This document shows positions 44,129 through 52,931 of a stretch of 64,000 nucleotides of DNA, one piece after another; the first letter of the stretch is position 1; each line of letters starts with the position of its first letter. The translations under genes and the position numbers were made by a program. Source of the stretch: JAMXLO01 sp963794185 (GTDB lineage Bacteria; Pseudomonadota; Alphaproteobacteria; Acetobacterales; Acetobacteraceae); the NCBI GenBank assembly GCA_963794185.1, contig CAWCDM010000113.1, positions 62,001 to 126,000 on the forward strand. The letters run 5' to 3'. A model generated the notes under the pieces. The model was given only the letters and a program-made list of their open reading frames with translations, was not told the DNA's origin and ran no database searches.

Positions 44129-46609
44129 TCAGAACGTCTTGAGGAACTCGATCAGCGCCCGTTTGTCGTCATCGCTCAGGGCCGGCTCCCCGGCGATCAG
44201 ACCGGTGCCGAAATAGTGGCCGCGGTTGACCTCGAAATCCGGACACTTGCTCAGTGCCAGCAACGCCGGACCCATCTTGCTCCCGATTCCGCTGACCATC
44301 TGCTCGTCCGTCGCGTTGGGCGGCAGTGTGGCGAGATAGACCTTGAGATCGACCAGCAGTTGCATCAACCGCTCGACGTGCCGCACGTGCTCGATCGGGT
44401 CGCTGCTTTCCGGCAGGGGCTGGAGGTTGGACAGAATGTTCACCGGCAGGCCTTTTGGAAACGGACCGATCGTGATGCCGCCATCGGCGTCGAACAGTTT
44501 CGGCAGGATCCGGTTCAGCCGCGCCGAGGCAGGACGCAGCGACTCCGGGATATAGGCCGCGGGGATGCTGATGTTGCTCTGCGTGGTGGTGCGGTCGATG
44601 ACATAGACGGGATCGCCTTGTGTCTTGTCACCAAACAGCGTGTCGTGCTTGCGTTTCTCCGGCCACAGCATCTGCTCGATCGATGCCTGGAAGACGCGCA
44701 TGCGCGCATCGACCGACGGATCCTGTTCGAACGCATCCGCGCCCACGGTGTTGTTGAGCAGGAACGGAGCGGTGGACCACAGACTGATCAGCGAGGGAGG
44801 CCGAGTATAGCCGCGTCCGCCCGCCGGCATCTTGTACTGCGACGGCTTGCCGGTGAACGGATCGTGCACCGTGATCGTGCCGACCGACGGCAGACTCTTG
44901 TACGACTGCGAGGAGAAATTGTCCCAGATGTTGCCGGCCAGCGCGTTCGTGGCCAGTGGGCTGCAGGCGTTGGTCTGCAGCAGCGTCACCGGCACGCGCA
45001 CTTCAGTCGACAGGTAGTTGTTGTCGAGGAAATCCGGCGCACTGACGATCGCGCGCATCTGGTGCTTGAAGGCTTCGGTCTTCGTCCACGCCCAGTAGTT
45101 GTTCCAGCACTGCATGTAGTTGGGCCCCGCGCAGCCGGATGGATCCAATCCGACCGCCGGCTTCGGCGCCTTGCTCGAATGGCAGCGTGCGCAGGTCTCG
45201 GCGAACACCGTCTTGCCGCGATCCAGCGCCGCGGCATCCGCGGTCAGGTACTTCGCGCCACCCGGCGCATCCTTCAGCCGGTCCGGCCTGGCGGCCTGCA
45301 GGAAGAACCAGGCCGTGTGCGGCGTGGCGGCCTCGGTCGCCTGCCAGTAGCTGGAGTTCTTCTCGGCGGTCGCGATGGGTATCGGGCTGATCTCCTTGCC
45401 GCCGACCACGGGATTGAAGTGCAGCAGCCATTCCTCGCTGAACAGGCCGATGTTCAGGTAGACGCGGTTCAGCGCCCCCAGCGCCCCGACCGAGTCCGAG
45501 CCATCCTTCAGCACGCGCGGCGCCCAGGAGACGTTCGGCTTCTGAAAGAAGCGCGTCAGCGGGCCGCTGCCGAGATAGTCGTTGAACTGCTTGTTGTTGA
45601 GCTGCCCCCCGGCGAGCGACTCGCGGCCCCAGCGCAGCGCCTGATCGAGCCGCGGCCCCAGGCTGTAAACCGCGTTCATCGTGCGTGGATTGTTGATGTT
45701 GTCGGTGGAGACCAGGGACGTGTCCATCGCGCCCGGCCGGTAGGTGTGCACAAGCTGGAAGAAGTAGTTGTCGGGATTGGCGCGATAGACGAACAGGCGG
45801 TCCACCCACATGTACTGCGCGCCGACGGTGGAACTGAGATCGGCCCATTGCGGCTTGGCCGGATCGACCGGCGGATGCACCGGGCTCGGGCCGACATGGC
45901 AGAAGCCACAGGACATGCCGATGCGGTACGGACGGACCAGGCTCAGATCGCCCTTGAAATACGCACCCGCATCCCACTTCGCCTTTGCCGCCTCGTCGAA
46001 GTCGGGATTGGGGAACAGCCGCAACCCGACGATGCCGCTGGCGTAGCCGTACAGCGAACCGACCGGCACGGTCTTGCCGCGCGCGCCGATGCGGACGCCG
46101 GGATACTTCGCCTCGTCCTCGAACGGCTCGGCGGGACAATTCGGACTGCGCACATCCAGCAGAAGGCCGAAACGATTCGGATCCGGAGCGGACGGCGCGT
46201 CGAAGCACGGCTCGTTGATCAAACCGAGGTAGTTCCAGCGCCTGGCGCGGTCGATCGGCCTGTTCGGGTCGTAGGCGACGATTTTCAGCAGATCGAACGC
46301 ACCAAATGTGTAGCGCGTCATCTTGTCCCAGAACGCGTCGTTGCCGCCCGTCCAGACCAGCCACATGTTGCGGCCCACCACCGGATCGAGGCCTGTGTTG
46401 CTGTCCTTCGCCAGCGCGATGCCGCCATCCATGTCGTGGAAGTAATCCTCCGTCGCAGCCGGCAGCGAGGCGGCGCTGCGGACTGCCTGGCGCGCTTCAT
46501 CAAGTACGTTGCCGGGCTGCGCGGGCGGATCGTTGGCGCCTGTCAGCGTCAGCAGACAGAATAGCAGCAACGCGTTCCTGACAGTCCGCCATCCGACTCG
46601 CGTCATCAT
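44129..46609 (-). CDS. Exported di-haem c-type cytochrome (peroxidase/RoxA-like superfamily)
   Basis: 826 residues with an N-terminal signal (RNALLLFCLLTLTGAND). Two haem c sites: CGFCH at 234-238 and CARCH at 473-477. Between them are conserved stretches such as VGAQYMWVDRLFVYRANPDNYFFQLVHTYRPG and NINNPRTMNAVYSLGPRL; after the second haem RPPSLISLWSTAPFLLNNTVG resembles the distal region of MauG/cytochrome c peroxidase. Size and two spaced haems recall rubber oxygenase RoxA, but I cannot show its active-site residues. Periplasmic oxidase, peroxidase or electron acceptor are possible. First gene of an operon with the GMC enzyme. Confidence 0.8.
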   Translation of the reverse strand: MMTRVGWRTVRNALLLFCLLTLTGANDPPAQPGNVLDEARQAVRSAASLPAATEDYFHDMDGGIALAKDSNTGLDPVVGRNMWLVWTGGNDAFWDKMTRYTFGAFDLLKIVAYDPNRPIDRARRWNYLGLINEPCFDAPSAPDPNRFGLLLDVRSPNCPAEPFEDEAKYPGVRIGARGKTVPVGSLYGYASGIVGLRLFPNPDFDEAAKAKWDAGAYFKGDLSLVRPYRIGMSCGFCHVGPSPVHPPVDPAKPQWADLSSTVGAQYMWVDRLFVYRANPDNYFFQLVHTYRPGAMDTSLVSTDNINNPRTMNAVYSLGPRLDQALRWGRESLAGGQLNNKQFNDYLGSGPLTRFFQKPNVSWAPRVLKDGSDSVGALGALNRVYLNIGLFSEEWLLHFNPVVGGKEISPIPIATAEKNSSYWQATEAATPHTAWFFLQAARPDRLKDAPGGAKYLTADAAALDRGKTVFAETCARCHSSKAPKPAVGLDPSGCAGPNYMQCWNNYWAWTKTEAFKHQMRAIVSAPDFLDNNYLSTEVRVPVTLLQTNACSPLATNALAGNIWDNFSSQSYKSLPSVGTITVHDPFTGKPSQYKMPAGGRGYTRPPSLISLWSTAPFLLNNTVGADAFEQDPSVDARMRVFQASIEQMLWPEKRKHDTLFGDKTQGDPVYVIDRTTTQSNISIPAAYIPESLRPASARLNRILPKLFDADGGITIGPFPKGLPVNILSNLQPLPESSDPIEHVRHVERLMQLLVDLKVYLATLPPNATDEQMVSGIGSKMGPALLALSKCPDFEVNRGHYFGTGLIAGEPALSDDDKRALIEFLKTF

Positions 46610-46746
46610 TGTTCCCCCCGTACGCGACGAGGAGAACTATAGCGCCAGAGTACTGTCGCGCCACAAGGCTGAAGGTGCGTGCAGCGAGCACGCATCAGCG
46701 CCTGCCGGCCGGATGCTTCGACCGTCCCCGGCCGGTTTATGGTTGC

Positions 46747-47539
46747 CTATCCCGGTGCGTCGGCCCGCTGGCTGATCTGCTCTGCCACGTGGTCGAGGGC
46801 ATTGTCCGATGCCACGGCCACGACGGCGTAGCCGATCCCATTCCTGATCCAGGAACAGCCGTTGACCGAGCCCTTGTTCATGTCGGAGCGCTCGGCGGTC
46901 AACTCCCGCGGCATCGGCCGCATCAGCACACTCAGCCGATTGCCCTGCTCGTCGTCGTACATGAAGAGCGCGGCGGCTGCGCCACGTTCGGTGGCCAACA
47001 GCCGTCCGCCGAGCAGCTTGTACCCGGCGCGGCTGAGATCCGGCGGCGCCACGGCACGGCGCAGCCGGTTGGACAGCCATTGCGCCAAGTGCTCCTGTTC
47101 GGCCGCGGTCACCTCGACTGAATGGTGACGGTCGGCGGCATAGACCGTATGGCTGTTGATTGCCTCCTGCTGCAACTGGAACACCGCGAACTGTGTCTGG
47201 TCGAGTGTCCTGGGCAGGCCCATATACCAGCCCGCTGCGCTGCCGACACAGAACGAGAGGACAATCGCCACAGCGATCCTCCGCCAGCCGTTAGGATGCC
47301 GTCCCCGAGTTCTCGAGTAGCCGTGTGAGATCCAGCTCCGGTGGGACTGGTTCGTCGGCTTGTACGGCAAACACCGCGCGCAGCCTGGCCCGTTGCGCGC
47401 GATAGGCTGCCACGCGCCGCGCAAGCTCTGGCTGTGTTTGGAGATAGTGCTCAATCTCCAGACGGCGCTCCGGCCACAGGCGCTCATCGACATAAGCGTG
47501 CAGCTCGTGTTCCGAGATTGGTCGCTCCGCTGCCGTCAT
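46747..47539 (-). pseudogene. Anti-sigma factor (RskA/ChrR-like), frameshifted
   Basis: N-terminal cytoplasmic part from ATG 47539: ISEHELHAYVDERLWPERRLEIEHYLQTQPELARRVAAYRAQRARLRAVF, the usual anti-sigma helical domain. It stops at 47291, but the transmembrane helix (WRRIAVAIVLSFCVGSAAGWYMG) and periplasmic domain (AAEQEHLAQWLSNRLRRAVAPPDLSRAGYKLLGGRLL, AALFMYDDEQGNRLSVLMRPM) follow in another frame to 46747. One indel near 47305-47315 explains it. Such genes are normally coupled to an ECF sigma factor; none is present here, although ATG 47539 overlaps a TGA of another frame (ATGA), as a lost sigma gene would. Confidence 0.75.
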
Positions 47540-47915
47540 GCCATCCTCCGCCCGGCAATCGCCTCATCCACCGCGCGCGCTGCCATAGGCAGCTCCCAGC
47601 TTCTGCTGACAAAGACAATACAAGGCCTCGCGGTATTCCCGGAATCCGTGCCGTGTCCGTATAGAAGCGAAATTCAGTATAAATTTGCAACAAAGGGCCG
47701 GGTGGCCGCATCGCATCTGTTTGCAGCCACGCCCATGCAAACAGGCACCACAACGGGATGCGGACGTCCCTGCCGGAGCGCGCTGCCCATCAACGACACG
47801 CCAGGTCAGACGCCTCAGCAGGATCTTTATTCCCGCCGGCTGGTGTTTTGCGAGAGCGGATCGCCGGTCCTGACTTAGTTGATCCGCGGCGAACCCCTAA
47901 GCGTGCATGCGTGCG
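47540..47915. other. Gap where a sigma factor gene would be expected
   Basis: 376 bp upstream of the anti-sigma gene. No ECF sigma motifs (region 2 or 4) can be read in any frame. A minus-strand frame ends REYREALYCLCQQKLGAAYGSARGG at about 47565, and another ends AARAVDEAIAGRRMA overlapping the anti-sigma start; neither is identifiable. The sigma gene appears lost or displaced. Confidence 0.35.
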
Positions 47916-48743
47916 TCAGTCGCTTCCAGGAGGCTTGGGGTCGCCGTAAAAGGGAAACGGCCCGGGGAAGTCCTCGACATAGAGCGTGTGCGATACGATG
48001 CCGTCGGTCGGGGTCCAGCGATGGAGCTGGAACGCGGGCGGCTCGAAGATGAAGGCTCCCGGATCGTGGGGATCCAGGCACATCTCGACCTGATGTGCCA
48101 CCGAGGGCGAGATCGACGCGATGGCATGCGCCACGCGGGCCACGACCGGGCGGTGGTGGTGGCCGCAGATGATCCGTTCCACCTGCCTATGCCTGGCGAT
48201 GACGGCGGTGAACTCGGGCGTCGTGCGGAGATTGATGCGGTCCATATGAGCAATGCCACAGACAAATGGCGGATGGTGCATTGCGACGATGGTCGGCTTG
48301 TCCGGCGCGGCCGCCAGCGTGCGGTCGAGGAACGCCAGTTGCTCGGCGCGAAGCTCCCCGTGCGCGGAGCCCGGAACCAGAGTATCCAGCATGACCATTC
48401 GGACCGGGTGGTCCTCCACGGCATACTGGACGTAGTGCGGATCGTTGGTCACGCCCGGCAGATGCCGAAGGCACTCGCGGAACGGCGCGCGCTGGTCGTG
48501 ATTGCCAGGGATGACGAATACCGGCATTGGCAGCCACTTGCGCAGCAGCCGCGCCACGTTGGCATATTCGACGTCCAGACCGCATTCGGTCAGGTCGCCG
48601 GTGATGACCACAACGTCCGGTCGCGGACTGAGCCGCGACGCTGCCCGAAAGGCTCGCTCGGTGAACAGATTGGTTTCGACCAACCGGTTCGCGGCTTCAC
48701 CCACCGGCCGGACGTGCAGGTCGGTGAGTTGGCAGATCAGCAT
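47916..48743 (-). CDS. CpdA-like class III metallophosphoesterase
   Basis: Calcineurin-like phosphoesterase of 275 residues, of the group containing 3',5'-cAMP phosphodiesterase CpdA. Metal ligands are visible: Asp8 and His10 in QLTDLHV, Asp50 in VITGDLTE, Asn81-His82 in PGNHDQR, then VAMHHPP and the CGHHHRP pair. The start ATG 48743 follows AGGAAGGAGCG; the longer frame from 48836 has no such site. It is divergent from the DoxX gene, with an FNR-type box between them. Cyclic-nucleotide or phosphodiester hydrolysis is inferred from the family. Confidence 0.9.
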   Translation of the reverse strand: MLICQLTDLHVRPVGEAANRLVETNLFTERAFRAASRLSPRPDVVVITGDLTECGLDVEYANVARLLRKWLPMPVFVIPGNHDQRAPFRECLRHLPGVTNDPHYVQYAVEDHPVRMVMLDTLVPGSAHGELRAEQLAFLDRTLAAAPDKPTIVAMHHPPFVCGIAHMDRINLRTTPEFTAVIARHRQVERIICGHHHRPVVARVAHAIASISPSVAHQVEMCLDPHDPGAFIFEPPAFQLHRWTPTDGIVSHTLYVEDFPGPFPFYGDPKPPGSD

Positions 48744-48868
48744 CGAACGCTCCTTCCTCTTGGGGCGCCTATACTGGCACCTTTGGGTAGTTTGTTCCAC
48801 ATACGATTTCATAAGCGCGGCGGCGAACTGCACCAACGACGGCGATACGCGCTGATTTACATGGTGGT

Positions 48869-48882
48869 TTGATCTGTATCAA
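48869..48882. promoter_or_regulatory. FNR/FixK-type binding site
   Basis: TTGATCTGTATCAA is a perfect match to the TTGAT-N4-ATCAA consensus of FNR/FixK/Anr regulators. It lies 99 bp upstream of the DoxX start and 126 bp upstream of the divergent phosphoesterase start. Activation of the DoxX gene from about -40 would place the transcription start near 48917. The match is seen directly; regulator identity and direction are inferred. Confidence 0.75.
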
Positions 48883-48980
48883 TGCGAACAGCCCACCTGC
48901 GGCTAAAACTTGCCGTGCGCGGGTTGGGACCGAAGTTGGCCTGTCGCCGCGCGCAGCCGCTTACGGACAGGAGCAACAAT

Positions 48981-49460
48981 ATGAACAGCGTATCCATGGA
49001 TCGGAAATTCCTGCTGGCGTTCAGGCTGCTGATGGGTTGGACCTTCCTGTATGCCGGAGCTTGGCAGGTGCTTTCACCCACCTTCTCCGCGGCGGACTTC
49101 CTGGCACACACCAAGACCTTCCACGATCTCTATGCACCACTGACCTCGCCGACGATCGCCCCGGTGCTGACGTTTTTCGTCAAGTGGGGTCACCTGCTGA
49201 TCGGACTGTCGCTGGTTTCGGGCCTGCTGGTGCGCGTCAGCGGCGTATTCGGCGTCGCGCTGCTACTTACCTATTGGACCGCGCACATGGACTTCCCCTA
49301 CATCGAAAGCCGCGTGAACCTGATCATCGATTACCATATCGTTTACGCCACGCTGACGATCTGGCTGGTGGCGGCGAACGCTGGCCACGTATGGGGTCTT
49401 GACGGCCGGCTGGCCGAACGCCGGTCGCTCGGCGGCCGCGCTGCTCCCGCCATAAGCTGA
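48981..49460 (+). CDS. DoxX family membrane protein
   Basis: 159-residue, four-helix inner-membrane protein. Helix segments: FLLAFRLLMGWTFLYAGAWQVL (residues 9-30), LTFFVKWGHLLIGLSLVSGLLVRVSGVFGVALLL (about 62-97), and IIDYHIVYATLTIWLVAANAGHVWGLD (about 112-138). WGHLLIGLSLVSGL and the AGAWQVLSP ending of helix 1 are typical of DoxX/DoxD. Such proteins are linked to thiosulfate:quinone oxidoreduction or redox stress. ATG 48981 follows CAGGAGCAACAAT and is preferred over an upstream ATG at 48882. An FNR/FixK box lies upstream, suggesting induction at low oxygen. Confidence 0.85.
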   Translation: MNSVSMDRKFLLAFRLLMGWTFLYAGAWQVLSPTFSAADFLAHTKTFHDLYAPLTSPTIAPVLTFFVKWGHLLIGLSLVSGLLVRVSGVFGVALLLTYWTAHMDFPYIESRVNLIIDYHIVYATLTIWLVAANAGHVWGLDGRLAERRSLGGRAAPAIS

Positions 49461-49472
49461 CGCTCGGACCCG

Positions 49473-50308
49473 TCAGAAGCCGTACAGCTTTGCCGGGTTG
49501 TCCACCAGGATGCTGCGGCGCGTCATTGCGTCCGGTACCCATTCGACAAACTGATCGAACAACAGGCCCACCTCCGGCGCCGGATCCACGCCGGGCTGCG
49601 GCCAATCGGTCCCCCACACGCAGCGGTCCGGCGCAGCGGCGACCATCGCCTTCACGTTGGGCGCCACGTCGCTGCAGGGCGTCCCGGCGGACGATGCGCG
49701 ATAGCTGCACAGCTTGATCCAGGCGCGCCCGCCGTCCAGCAGGTGCAGCAGCGCCTGGAACTGCGGATGCGCGGTGCCGAGCGCTGCCTTCACACCGCTC
49801 GAATGGTCGATCACCACCTCGGTCGGGAGTGCGGCGAGACGCGGTGCGATCTCCGTCAGCTTGTCGCCCTCCGCATAAATCTGGATGTGCCAGCCGAGCG
49901 GCGCCAGCCGGCGCGCCAATGCGTCGAGCAGCGCTTCCGGCGTGCCGTTGCCGGACACCATGTTGAAGCGCACGCCGCGCACCCCGCGTGCATGCAGCCG
50001 CCGCAGCGCCGCATCGTCGAAGCTGTCGTCGATGACTGCGACCGCGCGTGCCCGATGCAGGCCGAACTGCCGCACCGCGTCCAGCGTGACCTCGTTCTGC
50101 GTGCCGTAGACACTGGCCTGAACGACCACCATTCGGCCGATGCCGACCGCCTCCGCCATCGCCAGAGACACTATTCCACCGAGGCAGGCGGCGGCGTGTA
50201 GGTCCGTCCCGCATCCGGTGGAAACCGGTCATACGGACCAAAGATATGGAAGTGGCATTCGCAGGTCCGGCTCGGTGCCTTCCGGTTCGGCGGTCGCGCG
50301 TTGCTCAT
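49473..50308 (-). pseudogene. Amidohydrolase (LigI/2-pyrone-dicarboxylate hydrolase-like), frameshifted
   Basis: TIM-barrel amidohydrolase family 2. The N-terminal HxH metal motif (CECHFHIFGPYDRFP) reads from ATG 50308 and stops after TPPPASVE at about 50172. The rest follows in another frame: AMAEAVGIGRMVVVQASVYGTQN, GVRGVRFNMVSGNG, EVVIDHSSG and CVWGTDWPQPGVDP, the conserved Asp-containing end motif. A two-base discrepancy at about 50170-50175 joins them. Start overlaps the stop of the upstream sugar dehydrogenase gene (ATGA). Because both flanking genes are intact, a sequencing error is as likely as decay. Confidence 0.8.
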
Positions 50309-51651
50309 CGGTGTTCCCCCCGATAGGAGATGCGCCAGATTGTACTGTTGCCGTCCTCGCCCACCAGCAGCGACCCGTCGCGCGCCACCGCAATGCCGAC
50401 GGGCCGCGCCCACACCGCCTGATCGGATGCAACGAAGCCGGTGAGGAAATCCTCGTATTCACCGGTGGGCCTGCCGTTCGCGAAGCGCAGCCGGACCACC
50501 TTGTAGCCGGTGCGGCGTGCGCGGTTCCACGACCCTCGCAGCGTCACGAATGCGTCGCCGCGATAGTCCTTCGGGAACTGGTCGGCCGCATAGAACGCGA
50601 TCCCGAGCGGCGCCGAATGCGGCTGGATCAGCACGTCGGGCACGGTGACATGCCCCGCGAGGTCGCGCCGCAGCCCCTTGAGCCGGGGGTCCTCGTGGTC
50701 GCCAATATAGTACCAGGGCCAGCCATAGAATGCGCCCTGGCGCACCGACGTGGCGTAGTCCGGCGGCAGATCGTCACCCAGCCCGTCGCGCTCGTTCACG
50801 ACGCACCATAGCGCACCCGCCGCGTCGGCCCCGGGTGCGATCGCCTCTGCGGTGCAATTGCGCAGGCCGGCGGCAAAGACGTGCCGGTTGCCGCCATCGG
50901 GATCGAACGCCAGCACGTCGGCGCGCTCCTGCTCGCTGCCCCAGGCTGCTCCGAGGCCGTGCGTCGCGTCCCAGGCGTGTGCGGCAGCGGCGTCGTGCGC
51001 CGGCAGATCGGTCGCGATATTGGTCTCGGAACCGACCGAGACGAACATCGTGCGCCCATCCGCCGAGAACACCACATCGCGCGTCGCATGGCCGCCGACC
51101 GGGAGATGCGGCACTACGACCTGCGGCTTGCCGCGTGCGCGCAGATCGCCGGCCCGATAGGGGAACCGCACGACCTGATCCGTCGCCGCGACATAGACGA
51201 ATCGCGGATCCGGCCCCGGCGGCCAGAACGCGATGCCGAACGGATAGGACAGGCCCTCGGCAAACACATAGGGCTGCGGTTTGGTCGTGCCGGGCTGCGC
51301 ACGCAGGATGCGCACGCGTCCGGCATCGCTCTCGGTGACGAACACATCGCCGTCCGGCGCGACACGCAGCAGGCGCGGCCGTTCAAGTCCGGCGGCGAAC
51401 GGTTCGACCTCGAAGCCCGGCGGCACGCGCAGCATCGCGCCGGCCGGCCGCGTCACCAGCGATGGGGCACGGTGTGCGGAAAGTGTGGCGTTGGGCGGCG
51501 GCATGGCATCGGCGGTGATACGGCGCACCACGCCGGGCGCATCGGAATGCCAGTCGCCATACGCGGCGGCGCCCGTGAGCGGTGCATCGGCAAGCGCGGC
51601 CGAGGTGAGCAGCAGCAGCGGCAGCAGGAATGGCAGGAAACGCGTTGTCAT
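50305..51651 (-). CDS. PQQ-type glucose/sorbosone dehydrogenase family protein
   Basis: 448 residues with a clear signal peptide (TTRFLPFLLPLLLLTSAALADA), so periplasmic. Six-bladed propeller features: VPPGFEVEPFAAGLERPRLLRVAPDGDVFVTESDAGRVRIL, YVFAEGLSYPFGIAFWP, DGRTMFVSVGSETN, VFAAGLRNCTAEAIAPG, SVRQGAFYGWPWYYIG and RPVGIAVARDGSLLVGEDGNSTIWRISY. These match sorbosone dehydrogenase relatives that bind PQQ. Start ATG 51651 begins the signal; longer frames are excluded. No PQQ biosynthesis genes are present. Operon with the amidohydrolase (4-bp overlap) and the MetE-like gene (38 bp upstream). Confidence 0.88.
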   Translation of the reverse strand: MTTRFLPFLLPLLLLTSAALADAPLTGAAAYGDWHSDAPGVVRRITADAMPPPNATLSAHRAPSLVTRPAGAMLRVPPGFEVEPFAAGLERPRLLRVAPDGDVFVTESDAGRVRILRAQPGTTKPQPYVFAEGLSYPFGIAFWPPGPDPRFVYVAATDQVVRFPYRAGDLRARGKPQVVVPHLPVGGHATRDVVFSADGRTMFVSVGSETNIATDLPAHDAAAAHAWDATHGLGAAWGSEQERADVLAFDPDGGNRHVFAAGLRNCTAEAIAPGADAAGALWCVVNERDGLGDDLPPDYATSVRQGAFYGWPWYYIGDHEDPRLKGLRRDLAGHVTVPDVLIQPHSAPLGIAFYAADQFPKDYRGDAFVTLRGSWNRARRTGYKVVRLRFANGRPTGEYEDFLTGFVASDQAVWARPVGIAVARDGSLLVGEDGNSTIWRISYRGEHR

Positions 51652-51689
51652 GCCCGCAGATCGCATGGCGCGGCGGCATGCGCCACTCA

Positions 51690-52739
51690 TCAGCGTGTGA
51701 CGCCCTCCATCACGAGGCGATGCGCGGCGAGCAGCGCAGGCACGCGTGCGGGATCGGTGCGGCCCCAGCCGCATTCGGTCGCAACGCCGAAACGCGGCGT
51801 CACCGTGCCCGCGGCATCAATGCGCGCGCGGTCGCCGCCAGGATCGGCGTGGTGGATCAGACCGAGATACAGTGCGGTTTCCGCAGGCAGCGACAGACCG
51901 GCGAGCGGCGCGAAGTAGCTATCGTCGGTGCGGTCCTTCGGCACCGGCAGATGCAGGAAGTCCAGCCGTCGCTGCAGGCGTGCGAGAAGCCCACACGTGA
52001 TCTCGACCAGGATCGCGGTATCTTTCGGCATCACCACATGTTCGTCGCGCGGCGAACCGTAACACAGATGATAGCCGCACTCGACATCGTGCGGCACCGC
52101 GTCGCCCAGCCGCGCGAGTTCGGCGACAATGTCGTCCTTGTAGCTCGGTGGGCTGTGCGGGAAATAGTGCTCGAACACCAGCACCTCCTGGCAGACATCC
52201 CATTGGATCGACAGGTCCCGATGCGGAATCGCGTCGGCGATTTCGCGCAGCGCCGCGAGCAAGGCACGTTCATAAACCGGCAGATACGCTGCGAGCGAAT
52301 GCGGGCTGACATACATGTATCCCGAGGCCATCGGCGTCGGCAGGCAGACCTGGAAACGCACGCCGCGAGGTATTTGGCCTGCATCGCGAAGCCGATAAAA
52401 GACCGCGTAGGAGTCGCGCGCGGCCGCGGCGTAGCCGGTTTCGAATGTGACCGTGGCAGGATCGATCGCCGACTTGAACCGAAGCCAATCCGTCGTGCGG
52501 ATCAGGGCGCCGTCCCACTGGCGCAACTCGAACGGTGGCGTATCAGGGTCGAGCTCCATCGCTGGATGATTCAGCAGCATTTCCCGCTGCCACCAGATCC
52601 AGCGATGCCGGTTGCCGGTCTCGCCGTCCGGGATGCGGGCGAGATATGGCCCAAGCGCTCCAGCCACGGTACGGAACACGGTCTCCGCGTCGGGGAGCGG
52701 CACGCTGCCGATCAGGTGCGCGCCCGTGAGTTCGGCCAT
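51690..52739 (-). CDS. MetE/UROD-like TIM-barrel protein
   Basis: 349 residues related to the C-terminal catalytic half of cobalamin-independent methionine synthase. Visible: GAHLIGSVPLPDAETVFRTVAGALGPYLARIPDGETGNR, WQREMLLNHP, RFQVCLPTPMASGY, LSIQWDVCQEVLVFEH, VECGYHLCYGSPRDEHVV, LGLIHHADPGGDRARIDAA, and the C-terminal ATECGWGRTDPARVPALLAAH, which corresponds to the zinc-Cys segment of MetE. Too short to be a full MetE. Methyl transfer or demethylation is possible. ATG 52739 follows GGGGGGATCAACC. It heads the operon with the PQQ-type dehydrogenase and amidohydrolase. Confidence 0.82.
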   Translation of the reverse strand: MAELTGAHLIGSVPLPDAETVFRTVAGALGPYLARIPDGETGNRHRWIWWQREMLLNHPAMELDPDTPPFELRQWDGALIRTTDWLRFKSAIDPATVTFETGYAAAARDSYAVFYRLRDAGQIPRGVRFQVCLPTPMASGYMYVSPHSLAAYLPVYERALLAALREIADAIPHRDLSIQWDVCQEVLVFEHYFPHSPPSYKDDIVAELARLGDAVPHDVECGYHLCYGSPRDEHVVMPKDTAILVEITCGLLARLQRRLDFLHLPVPKDRTDDSYFAPLAGLSLPAETALYLGLIHHADPGGDRARIDAAGTVTPRFGVATECGWGRTDPARVPALLAAHRLVMEGVTR

Positions 52740-52931
52740 TGGTTGATCCCCCCTCTCGTCGTCGCAGGGACGGTAAACCTTGTCGCCATCCCCGCTAAGC
52801 TTGTCCCGGCTTCGCGCGGATGGCGGCAAAAAAGCGGAAGGGCGGTCGCAATTGTTTCGCGCGGTCGAACGCCTGCACGGCACCCGCGCGATTACTCCGA
52901 CAGCATGCCACAATATCCGGGGCGAGGCGGG

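Noticed and set aside
44216..46564. 782-codon open frame on the plus strand
   Set aside because: It is exactly antisense to the di-haem cytochrome gene, whose frame has a signal peptide, two CxxCH sites and conserved motifs. The plus frame is Arg/His/Gln-rich with no domain; long antisense frames are common in GC-rich genes.
44129..46609. Firm annotation as rubber oxygenase RoxA
   Set aside because: Two spaced haem c sites and an MauG-like segment are shared, but length and haem spacing differ and the active-site residues cannot be confirmed by eye.
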